A DNA stretch of 5,341 nucleotides from Dehalococcoidia bacterium (GCA_012271225.1 JAAXGS010000091.1:1-5341); one strand, 5' to 3'; positions 1-5,341 are shown, counted from the first letter of the stretch. Translations and numbers: made by a program. The notes: a model not told the origin generated them from the letters alone.

Positions 1-1067
1 GGCGGATACCCCAGGTCCTTGCGCGTGCGGGGCAGCTCTTCCAGCACCTCCGGCAGGCGGTCAAGCGCATCCGCCTCCTGCAGCTGGGACATGAGATTGG
101 ATGTCATTCCTCCCGGGACCTGATGCGTCAGCACGCTGGTGTCGATGATGCTGAACTTCTTTGTGTCCAGCAGATGGGCGTACTTCTCCTGCAGAATCTC
201 CTCCAGCCGCTCACTGGCCGCAATGAGACGGTTGAGGTCGATGCCGGGATCGCGCGGCGTGCCCTCCAGCGCCACAACAAGGGGCTCCACTGCCGGGTGG
301 GCTGTCCGCAGCGCCAGGGGGGACAGGTCCGTATCGACAATATCGACGCCCGCCTCAATGGCCTTGAGCTGCGTCATCTGTCCAAGCCCGGAGGTGTAGT
401 GGGTGTGCAGATGAATGGGGATGGAAACGGCGTCCTTGAGGGCGCTGATCAACTCATAGGCGTCATAGGGAGCAAGAAGAGCTGCCATGTCCTTGAGGCA
501 GAGGGAATGCGCCCCCATCTGTTCAATTTGGCGCGCCTTGTCGACAAAGTACTCACGGGAAAACACGGGACCGCCCATGTGACGCTCCGTCACGGAGTAG
601 CACACGGTGCCCTGAATGTGCTTTCCGGTTGCGGCGACGGCCTCAAACGCCGTTTCAAAGTTCCGCACGTCATTGAGCGCGTCAAAGACGCGAAAAATGT
701 CGATGCCAACCTCCGCCGCCTGTTGGATGAATGCGTGGACGACGTCATCCGGGTAGTTGCGGTATCCAACAAGGTTCTGCCCGCGCAGCAGCATCATAAA
801 TGGTGTTCGCGGAGCGGCGGATTTCAGCAGGCGAACCCGCTCCCAGGGGTCCTCATTGAGGAACCGCGTCATCACGTCAAACGTCGCGCCGCCCCAGACC
901 TCAAACGCGTGGAACCCCACGTCATCCAGCATGCCGATGATTTCGAGGATGTCGTCCGTCCGCATCCGTGTCGCAAGGATGGACTGATGCCCGTCTCGCA
1001 GCGTGATGTCCGCGATGCGGACGGGGGTGGGGTTTGAGATGAACGCGTGCGCGCCGTTGCTTGTCAT
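1..1067 (-). CDS. Pyruvate/oxaloacetate carboxyltransferase subunit (PycB/OadA/transcarboxylase 5S type), 3' end outside window
   Basis: This gene encodes the TIM-barrel carboxyltransferase that moves CO2 between carboxybiotin and pyruvate/oxaloacetate. I translated it by hand, since it runs off the left edge; 355 full codons are visible. The N-terminal block ITLRDGHQS (21-29) carries the metal-binding Asp25. Others are LRGQN (94-98), FRVFDALND (125-133), LKDMAALL (191-198) with Lys192 at the carbamylated metal-bridging position, and HLHTHYTSG (219-227) with the HxH metal ligands. KAIEAG (235-240) and HQVPGGMTSNL (315-325) follow. The visible part ends at KDLGYP, which in the family leads into the C-terminal conserved domain, so perhaps 100-250 residues are missing; whether a biotinyl domain is fused cannot be seen. 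The start overlaps the stop of the small upstream gene as TGATG, implying translational coupling; an in-frame GTG lies directly before the ATG and no Shine-Dalgarno is evident. Family is sure; exact reaction (pyruvate carboxylase B, decarboxylase alpha or 5S) is not. Confidence 0.93.
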   Translation of the reverse strand, partial: MTSNGAHAFISNPTPVRIADITLRDGHQSILATRMRTDDILEIIGMLDDVGFHAFEVWGGATFDVMTRFLNEDPWERVRLLKSAAPRTPFMMLLRGQNLVGYRNYPDDVVHAFIQQAAEVGIDIFRVFDALNDVRNFETAFEAVAATGKHIQGTVCYSVTERHMGGPVFSREYFVDKARQIEQMGAHSLCLKDMAALLAPYDAYELISALKDAVSIPIHLHTHYTSGLGQMTQLKAIEAGVDIVDTDLSPLALRTAHPAVEPLVVALEGTPRDPGIDLNRLIAASERLEEILQEKYAHLLDTKKFSIIDTSVLTHQVPGGMTSNLMSQLQEADALDRLPEVLEELPRTRKDLGYP

Positions 1068-1294
1068 CACGCCATGCTTTCAGGAAAGTTGGTCGTCACC
1101 CGTCGACTGAAGGGGAGGCCCTGCACCGTTCGTGTGGTGGCGTAGCGCATGCTCATTTGCAGGAGTCGTCCGCGCATGCGCCAGGCGTCACTGGATGATG
1201 CCAGATTGTGGATGGGCGCCGCGTCCTGCTCATATGCCTCAATGGCCGCGATGATTGCGGCGCGCAGACTATCGCTTATGCCGTCTGATGTCAT
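1067..1294 (-). CDS. Small soluble protein associated with acyl-CoA carboxyltransferase (75 aa)
   Basis: This 75-residue protein lies between the two carboxyltransferase genes, 37 bp after the PccB-type gene and with its TGA overlapping the next ATG. The N-terminal third (ISDSLRAAIIAAIEAYEQD, 6-24) should form an amphipathic, alanine-rich helix. The centre holds SSDAWRMRGRLLQM (34-47), matching the Trp-x-x-x-Gly-Arg-x-x-x-Met pattern I recall from short proteins encoded beside PccB-like subunits, sometimes annotated as OadG-like or epsilon subunits. The tail is basic and Thr/Arg-rich. There is no membrane segment, so it is not a classical OadG/MmdD anchor. The reading frame continues upstream inside the PccB gene, but Met1294 is the first start after that gene's stop and begins the family-like part. 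No Shine-Dalgarno is visible before it. A structural or assembly role in the complex is inference from position only. Confidence 0.72.
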   Translation of the reverse strand: MTSDGISDSLRAAIIAAIEAYEQDAAPIHNLASSSDAWRMRGRLLQMSMRYATTRTVQGLPFSRRVTTNFPESMA

Positions 1295-1331
1295 GCGTAT
1301 GTGTCTTTGTTCGCCGCCGAATGTCCAGGCG

Positions 1332-2882
1332 CTAGAGGGGAATGTTCCCGTGCTTGCGCGGCGGCATGGTATCGCGCTTGTTGCGCAGCATATCAAGGGC
1401 GCGAATGATGAGCTTGCGGGTGTCCGTCGGATCAATCACATCCTCGATGTATCCTCGCGCTGCGGCGATGTAGGGATTCAGAAACTGCTCGTTGTACTCC
1501 TCAATCGCGCGCTGCCTCTCCTCATCGGGGTTCTCCGCGCTGCGGATGCGGTCGCGGAAAATGATGTCCGCCGCCCCCTCGGAGCCCATCACGGCCATTT
1601 CCGCGCCGGGCCAAGCGTAGCTTATGTCGCCGCGCAGCATCTGCGATGACATGACCAAGAACGCGCCCCCGTATGATTTTCGTGTGACGACGCTCACCTT
1701 TGGCACGGTGGCCTCCGCATAGGCGTACAGCAGCTTTGCGCCGTGCGTGATGATGCCGCTGTGCTCCTGTTCCACGCCGGGCAAATAGCCCGGCACGTCC
1801 GTCAGCGTCACGATGGGGATGTTGAAGCAATCACAGAATCTGACGAAGCGCGCCGCCTTGATGGCCGCGTTGATATCCAGCGTGCCCGCGAGAACCATGG
1901 GCTGCTGCGCGACGATCCCCGCGGCGCGCCCGTTGAATCGGGCGAATCCCACAACGATATTGGCCGCCCACAGCGCGTGAACCTCCAGAAACTCGCCGGA
2001 ATCAACAATGCACTGAATCACATCCCGGACATCGTACGGTTCATTGGGGTTCACCGGCACGATGTCGCGCAGTTCGGGGCAGGGGCGGTCAATCGGGTCC
2101 GGACTGGCGAACTCCGGCGCGTCCTCCTGATTGTTGGATGGCATGAAGCTGAGCAGGTGCCGGACCAGGTTCAGGCAGTCCTCCTCGCCATGCGCGGCAA
2201 AGTGCGCGACGCCGCTCTTGGTCGTGTGAGCCATCGCGCCGCCCAACTGCTCATGCGTCACAACCTCGCCCGTCACCGTGCGGATGACGTCCGGGCCGGT
2301 GATGTACATCTGACCGACGCCGTCCTCCATGATGATGAAATCGGTAATGGCGGGGCTGTAGACCGCGCCGCCGGCGGACGGGCCCATGATCAGGCTGATC
2401 TGCGGCACAACGCCGGAGGTCAGGACGTTGCGGACAAAAACCTGGCCGTAGCCGGCAAGGCTGTCCACCCCCTCCTGAATGCGCGCGCCGCCGGAATCCA
2501 TGATGCCGATGATGGGCGCGCCGGTCTTGAGCGCCATGTCCTGCACCTTGTTGATCTTGCGCGCGGCGGTCAGGGAGAGCGTGCCTCCCAGAACGGTGAA
2601 ATCAAAGGCGTAGATGAACACGGTGCGCCCGTCGATTGCGCCGTACCCGGTGACGACGGAATCCCCCGGAACGCGGCGGTTCTCCAACCCGAACTCCAGG
2701 ACGTTGTGGGACGTCAGCGGGTCAAGCTCTTGAAACGAGTCGGGGTCGAAGAGGCTCTCAATTCGCTCATGCGCGGTCAGTTTGCCGCGCGCGTGCTGCC
2801 GCTCGACGGCGGCCGCGCCGCCGCCGGCGTGCGAGGCCTCGTGGCGTTGGGCAAGCTCAGCAAGCTTCTGCTCCATGCTCAT
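1332..2882 (-). CDS. Acyl-CoA carboxyltransferase subunit, PccB/MmdA/12S type
   Basis: This crotonase-fold carboxyltransferase passes CO2 between carboxybiotin and an acyl-CoA such as propionyl-, acetyl- or methylmalonyl-CoA. At 516 aa it is full length for the family. The N-terminal half has ARGKLTAHERIESLFD (31-46), MDSGGARIQEG (128-138) and the oxyanion-forming GPSAGGAVYSP (167-177), then GGAMAHTTKSGVAHF (214-228) and MPSNN (247-251). The C-terminal half has DVPGYLPGVEQE (362-373), HGAKLLYAYAEATVP (380-394), RKSYGGAF (401-408), YAWPGAEMAVMG (422-433) and the typical tail KHGNIPL. The position equal to Asp422 of Streptomyces coelicolor PccB is Leu409, so the usual propionyl-CoA signature is absent. 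Two ATGs (Met1, Met3) could start it; neither has a clear Shine-Dalgarno, the nearest purine run being about 17 nt away. It is the first gene of the operon and lacks the zinc finger of AccD. Substrate is uncertain. Confidence 0.95.
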   Translation of the reverse strand: MSMEQKLAELAQRHEASHAGGGAAAVERQHARGKLTAHERIESLFDPDSFQELDPLTSHNVLEFGLENRRVPGDSVVTGYGAIDGRTVFIYAFDFTVLGGTLSLTAARKINKVQDMALKTGAPIIGIMDSGGARIQEGVDSLAGYGQVFVRNVLTSGVVPQISLIMGPSAGGAVYSPAITDFIIMEDGVGQMYITGPDVIRTVTGEVVTHEQLGGAMAHTTKSGVAHFAAHGEEDCLNLVRHLLSFMPSNNQEDAPEFASPDPIDRPCPELRDIVPVNPNEPYDVRDVIQCIVDSGEFLEVHALWAANIVVGFARFNGRAAGIVAQQPMVLAGTLDINAAIKAARFVRFCDCFNIPIVTLTDVPGYLPGVEQEHSGIITHGAKLLYAYAEATVPKVSVVTRKSYGGAFLVMSSQMLRGDISYAWPGAEMAVMGSEGAADIIFRDRIRSAENPDEERQRAIEEYNEQFLNPYIAAARGYIEDVIDPTDTRKLIIRALDMLRNKRDTMPPRKHGNIPL

Positions 2883-2926
2883 GGGTTGTGCGGCACTGCT
2901 CCCGAATGGCGTTTCACTGTCCGCTC

Positions 2927-2955
2927 ATGCTAGCAGAGCTACCCCCCTGATACAA
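2927..2955 (-). promoter_or_regulatory. Candidate promoter of the carboxyltransferase operon
   Basis: Reading the minus strand, TTGTAT (2955-2950) resembles a -35 box (4 of 6). After exactly 17 bp comes TAGCAT (2932-2927; 4 of 6), preceded by TGC, so it also has the extended -10 form TGn. Transcription would start near 2920, giving a leader of about 38 nt without a Shine-Dalgarno before the PccB-type gene. The assignment rests on consensus matching and on position only. Confidence 0.42.
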
Positions 2956-2956
2956 T
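2948..2956 (+). promoter_or_regulatory. Candidate extended -10 promoter of folP-folK
   Basis: TGATACAAT is an extended -10 element (TGn followed by TACAAT, 5 of 6). At 17 bp spacing the -35 position holds TGCTAG (2928-2933), a poor match, which an extended -10 can tolerate. Transcription would start near 2963, giving a leader of about 84 nt. The box overlaps the -35 of the opposing promoter. Confidence 0.45.
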
Positions 2957-3046
2957 ATGACGCCTGACCGCGGCGCGGGGCGTTTTCGTGTCCGGCTGCG
3001 GCGCGGCAGATTGCGTCCGCGCGCTGATTGAGAACACTCTCCATCC

Positions 3047-3955
3047 ATGTCTGATGTCATTGGCGCTCCCCCGATCACCCTTGCCGGCCGCGTATTTCCA
3101 TGGGGCCGCCGCACCTATGTCATGGGCGTCATCAACGCCTCACCCGAATCGTTCTCCGGGGACGGAATAACGGATGTCCGCGCCGCCGTCGAGCAGGCGC
3201 TCCGATTCGCCCGGCAGGGGGCGGACATCATTGATGTTGGCGGTCAGTCGACACGGCCGCGATACTCGGCTGCTGTGGAATCGACCACCGACGAGACGGC
3301 GGGCGTGAGCGGATACGAGGAGATTCCCGTTGCGGACGAGATTGAGCGCGTTGCCCCCGTCATCAAGGCGATCACGTCTGAGATTGACCTGCCGATCAGC
3401 GTTGACACCTACAAGGCGCCCGTCGCGGCGGCGGCAATTGAGGCCGGGGCGGCAATGATCAATGATGTGTGGGGACTCAAGCGCGATGCGTCTCTGGCAA
3501 GCGTTGCCGCCGCGCACGGGGCGGCCCTGGCCCTGATGCACAACCAGGAGAACACGCAATACACCCGTCTGATTCCGGACATCATCGCAAGCCTGCGCCG
3601 CAGTCTGGCGGCTGCGGTTGCGGCGGGCGTGCCCTCTGAGCGGATCATCATCGATCCGGGGTTCGGGTTCGGAAAGACGGTTGCCCACAACCTTGAGGTT
3701 CTGCGCCGCCTTCGGGAAATACGATCCGCGCTGGGCCGCCCGCTCCTGCTGGGAACCAGCCGAAAGTCCACAATCGGGCGTGTTCTCAACCTCCTCGTCG
3801 ATGAGCGTCTTGAGGGAACGGCGGCCACTGCCGCCGTGGGCATTGCCAATGGCGCGGACATCATCCGCGTGCATGACGTTGCGGAGATGACGCGCGTGGC
3901 CCGAATGACGGACGCCGTGACGCGCGGCCCCTTTGGCGGGGCGTGGAATGTCTGA
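3047..3955 (+). CDS. folP: Dihydropteroate synthase
   Basis: FolP condenses dihydropterin diphosphate with p-aminobenzoate to dihydropteroate in the cytoplasmic folate pathway and is the target of sulfonamides. The 302-aa TIM barrel shows loop 1 VMGVINASPESFSGDG (25-40, with Asn30 for Mg), GADIIDVGGQSTRP (58-71), ISVDTYK (117-123), INDVWG (138-143), MHNQ (164-167), IIIDPGFGFGK (200-210), GTSRKS (236-241) and IIRVHDV (272-278). These supply the usual pterin- and phosphate-binding Asp, Asn, Lys, Arg and His. Loop 1 has PES where PDS is commonest. Between STRP and the helix beginning near Tyr90 are roughly 17 extra residues, rich in Ser, Thr, Glu and Ala. The ATG is well fixed: the nearest upstream in-frame codon of note is a TGA seven codons away, with no GTG or TTG between. 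No Shine-Dalgarno is visible. It overlaps folK and is divergent from the carboxyltransferase operon. Confidence 0.96.
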   Translation: MSDVIGAPPITLAGRVFPWGRRTYVMGVINASPESFSGDGITDVRAAVEQALRFARQGADIIDVGGQSTRPRYSAAVESTTDETAGVSGYEEIPVADEIERVAPVIKAITSEIDLPISVDTYKAPVAAAAIEAGAAMINDVWGLKRDASLASVAAAHGAALALMHNQENTQYTRLIPDIIASLRRSLAAAVAAGVPSERIIIDPGFGFGKTVAHNLEVLRRLREIRSALGRPLLLGTSRKSTIGRVLNLLVDERLEGTAATAAVGIANGADIIRVHDVAEMTRVARMTDAVTRGPFGGAWNV

Positions 3956-4484
3956 CGAGTCTCGCGCAGACAACGATACCCGGCGTGCCACCGCGTATCT
4001 GGGGCTTGGCGCGAACCTCGGCGACAGGGAGCGCGCCATACGGAAAGCGCTGGAGGAGTTGTCGCGCGTGATGGCGGTAACAGCCGTGTCATCCCTCTAT
4101 GAGACGGATCCGGTCGGCTACCGTGACCAGCCCGCGTTCCTCAATGCGTGCGCCATTGTTCGCGCCGCCATGCCGCCCGATGATCTGCTGACGTTTGTCA
4201 AGGATATTGAGAAACGGGCGGGCAGGGTTCCGGCTTTTCGCAACGCCCCCCGCCCCCTGGACATCGACATCCTGCTGTATATGGACGCGGAGGGGAATGC
4301 CGTGCTGCTCGACTCGGAGCGGCTGACGATTCCGCATCCGCGCATGCATGAGCGCGCCTTTGTGCTTGTCCCGCTCGCGGAGATCGCTCCGGACGTTGCG
4401 CACCCGATCCTGCGGAGAAGCTTGATTTCCCTGCGGGATGAGATCGGGCGTGCCGGCGTGCGGGTGTGGGACGGACGGCGGTAA
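3948..4484 (+). CDS. folK: 6-hydroxymethyl-7,8-dihydropterin pyrophosphokinase (HPPK)
   Basis: FolK transfers diphosphate from ATP to 6-hydroxymethyl-dihydropterin, making the substrate of FolP encoded just before it. The 178-aa protein shows AYLGLGANLGDRERAI (16-31), SSLYETDPVGYRDQPAFLNA (48-67), the catalytic loop and FRNAPRPLDIDILLY (97-111) with Mg-binding Asp105 and Asp107, then IPHPRMHERAFVLVPLAEI (128-146). Asn replaces the Trp found in the E. coli ERWGPR motif, a variant I regard as normal in some phyla. I chose ATG 3948 because it follows a G-rich stretch (GGCGGGG, 7 bp before) and overlaps the folP stop by 8 bp; an in-frame TTG at 3933 would add five residues. Even so the N-terminus is about 13 residues longer than the usual start just before the YLGLG strand. 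No folB lies between folP and folK. The stop sits 3 bp from the stop of the opposing gene. Confidence 0.95.
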   Translation: MSDESRADNDTRRATAYLGLGANLGDRERAIRKALEELSRVMAVTAVSSLYETDPVGYRDQPAFLNACAIVRAAMPPDDLLTFVKDIEKRAGRVPAFRNAPRPLDIDILLYMDAEGNAVLLDSERLTIPHPRMHERAFVLVPLAEIAPDVAHPILRRSLISLRDEIGRAGVRVWDGRR

Positions 4485-4487
4485 TTC

Positions 4488-5225
4488 TCAGGCGCGGCTG
4501 CGTGAGAGCAGCCCGGCCCACGCGCCGAACACGTCACGCGCGATGCCCTCAAGCGCTGCAATCCGGCGCGGAGTCTCCGCCAAAAGCGCTGCCGGCTCCA
4601 GCCCGCCGCGGTGGACATCATCGGGAAACTCCTCCGCCATTGCCTGAACCTGCTCCTGCGTCATCTCAAGATGAAAGAGCAGGGCATGGACGGCGTCGCC
4701 ATATGAGAAACCCTGAACCGGCGTCATGTCGGACGCCCCTGCGGGGATTGCGCCGGGCGGCAGATCATACACGTCGCCGTGCCAATGCAGGGGAGTGAAC
4801 GTTTCAGGCAGGCGGGATAACACGAGATCGGCTGCCGCGTTCGGCGCTCGCCGCACGGGGCGCCAGCCGATCTCCGGCGCGGGTCCGGGTCGCACACTGC
4901 TTCCCAGCGCCTCCGCGATGATCTGACTGCCCAGGCAGACGCCGAGCACCGGCGCGCCCACGTCTAGCGCCTCCCGCGCCAGGCGTTTCTCATCCCGCAG
5001 ATAGAGGTACCTGTCCTCCTCATACACGGATTGCGGGCCGCCCATGATGACCAGCCCGGAGTACCCCGCAAGGGACGGCGGTGCCGGCTGGCCATGGTGC
5101 GTTTGGCGGACGTCCGTCACGACGCCCGCGCTGCGCAGCGCCTCCGTGATGAGGCCGGGGTGCTCGGGCGCGGCATGCTGCAGGACAAGCACACGCCCGT
5201 TGCCGTTCTCCGTCCCTGCCGTCAT
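4488..5225 (-). CDS. Class I glutamine amidotransferase, GMP-synthase-like; substrate unknown
   Basis: This 245-aa stand-alone triad glutamine amidotransferase should hydrolyse glutamine, or handle a related gamma-glutamyl substrate, in the cytoplasm. Evidence is GLVIMGGPQSVYE (57-69), the nucleophile elbow VLGVCLGSQIIAEALG (93-108) with Cys97, HWHGD (147-151), and ALLFHLEMT (181-189), giving His185 and Glu187 of the triad. The C-terminal tail (190-245) is mostly helical and lacks any synthetase domain, so it is not GuaA itself. Start: the frame extends upstream into lepA, but ATG 5225 has GGGGG six bases before it, the best ribosome site in the window; Met at 5231 would abut that G-run. It converges on folK with a 3-bp gap and is divergent from lepA. 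Relatives include poorly characterised GMP-synthase-like proteins and gamma-glutamyl hydrolases of polyamine or amino acid metabolism; nothing here chooses among them. Confidence 0.9.
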   Translation of the reverse strand: MTAGTENGNGRVLVLQHAAPEHPGLITEALRSAGVVTDVRQTHHGQPAPPSLAGYSGLVIMGGPQSVYEEDRYLYLRDEKRLAREALDVGAPVLGVCLGSQIIAEALGSSVRPGPAPEIGWRPVRRAPNAAADLVLSRLPETFTPLHWHGDVYDLPPGAIPAGASDMTPVQGFSYGDAVHALLFHLEMTQEQVQAMAEEFPDDVHRGGLEPAALLAETPRRIAALEGIARDVFGAWAGLLSRSRA

Positions 5226-5231
5226 TGGCAT

Positions 5232-5236
5232 CCCCC
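5232..5236 (-). promoter_or_regulatory. Ribosome binding site fixing the amidotransferase start
   Basis: On the minus strand GGGGG is followed by six bases and then ATG at 5225. This spacing supports that start over the in-frame ATG at 5231 and the longer frame reaching into lepA. Confidence 0.5.
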
Positions 5237-5273
5237 ATGCGCCGGGTTTGGGCAGCGGCGCGCCGTGCGCCCC

Positions 5274-5279
5274 TATAAT
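5274..5279 (+). promoter_or_regulatory. lepA -10 box, leaderless configuration
   Basis: A perfect TATAAT ends seven bases before the A of the lepA ATG, so transcription should begin at or within a base or two of the start codon. No Shine-Dalgarno lies between. There is no good -35 at 16-18 bp; the nearest TTG-containing hexamer (TTGGGC, 5248-5253) is 20 bp away. Confidence 0.62.
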
Positions 5280-5280
5280 A
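5275..5280 (-). promoter_or_regulatory. Possible -10 box of the amidotransferase gene
   Basis: The minus strand of the same AT-rich box reads TATTAT (5 of 6). It would start transcription near 5268 and leave a leader of about 43 nt containing the GGGGG ribosome site. No -35 or extended -10 accompanies it, so this is weak. Confidence 0.3.
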
Positions 5281-5285
5281 CGGTG

Positions 5286-5341
5286 ATGGCTATCACCGAT
5301 CCGCGCTTTATCCGCAACTTCTCGATCATTGCCCATATCGA
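5286..5341 (+). CDS. lepA: Elongation factor 4 (LepA), N-terminal 18 codons only
   Basis: LepA is a ribosome-associated translational GTPase that back-translocates stalled ribosomes. Only MAITDPRFIRNFSIIAHI plus the GA of the next codon (Asp or Glu) is inside the window. The block IRNFSIIAHI is the family's opening strand, leading into the P-loop DHGKST that must lie just past the right edge. Other translational GTPases (TypA, EF-G) begin similarly, but RNFxIIAHIDHGK fits LepA best. ATG 5286 is preceded directly by an in-frame GTG at 5283; with the TATAAT at 5274-5279 the ATG is the more natural leaderless start. Confidence 0.82.
   Translation, partial: MAITDPRFIRNFSIIAHI

Noticed and set aside
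123..1037. 304-codon plus-strand open frame opposite the PycB/5S-type gene
   Set aside because: The minus strand gives an unbroken, motif-complete carboxyltransferase over the same bases; the plus frame has no family resemblance.
1067..1435. Longer 122-codon version of the small gene
   Set aside because: Its first 47 residues lie inside or just after the PccB-type gene in another frame and look random; the plausible protein begins at Met 1294.
1743..2933. 396-codon plus-strand open frame opposite the PccB-type gene
   Set aside because: It is the antisense of a confidently identified gene, has no recognisable domain, and is rich in His, Asp and Arg as expected from the reverse reading of GC-rich codons.
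2970..3006. Direct repeat GCGGCGCGG (2970-2978 and 2998-3006) in the folP leader as an operator
   Set aside because: Nine bases of pure G and C recur easily in DNA of this composition, and the 28-bp spacing is not a whole number of helix turns.
2957..3031. 24-codon frame starting ATGACGCCT as a folP leader peptide
   Set aside because: Its ATG lies upstream of the predicted folP transcription start, and its Arg-rich sequence looks like GC-rich noise.
3140..4039. 299-codon minus-strand open frame opposite folP and the start of folK
   Set aside because: Antisense shadow of two well-supported folate genes, with no recognisable motif.
4496..4513. Hairpin GGCTGC-GTGAGA-GCAGCC as a terminator for folK
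   Set aside because: The stem is only 6 bp, no T-run follows on either strand, and it lies within the coding end of the amidotransferase gene.
5226..5336. N-terminal extension of the amidotransferase to 282 aa
   Set aside because: It would run antisense into lepA and across its promoter; the family homology and the GGGGG ribosome site both point to 5225.

Overview
This is a compact, GC-rich bacterial chromosomal window with at least seven protein genes, five complete and two cut by the window edges. I found no mobile elements, CRISPR arrays, tRNA or rRNA genes. The protein variants (PycB/OadA-type carboxyltransferase, DHPS with an SGDG loop, HPPK with an RNAPRP motif, leaderless lepA) remind me of Chloroflexota of the Dehalococcoidia/SAR202 kind. 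That is recollection of family patterns, not a search, and other GC-rich phyla remain possible.

Left half (1-2882, minus strand): a biotin-dependent carboxyltransferase operon read right to left. It starts with a PccB/MmdA-type acyl-CoA carboxyltransferase (516 aa), followed after 37 bp by a 75-aa soluble small protein. The stop of that small gene overlaps the start of an OadA/PycB/5S-type pyruvate or oxaloacetate carboxyltransferase, which runs off the left edge. Pairing an acyl-CoA carboxyltransferase with a keto-acid carboxyltransferase is the subunit logic of Propionibacterium transcarboxylase (12S + 5S + 1.3S). It would also fit an acyl-CoA carboxylase and a pyruvate carboxylase that share biotin subunits. 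The biotin carrier and biotin carboxylase, if clustered, lie outside the window.

Middle (2883-3046): a 164-bp divergent intergenic region. The candidate promoters for the carboxyltransferase operon and for folP interlock: the -10 of each lies on the -35 position of the other.

Right of centre (3047-4484, plus strand): folP (dihydropteroate synthase) and folK (HPPK) overlap by 8 bp. They encode consecutive steps of dihydrofolate synthesis: FolK makes the pterin diphosphate that FolP joins to p-aminobenzoate. FolP has an apparent insertion in its second active-site loop.

Right end (4488-5341): a class I glutamine amidotransferase on the minus strand converges on folK with only 3 bp between stop codons. 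It diverges from lepA (elongation factor 4), of which only the first 18 codons are present. A perfect TATAAT seven bases before the lepA ATG suggests a leaderless mRNA, and the same AT-rich box reads as TATTAT on the other strand.
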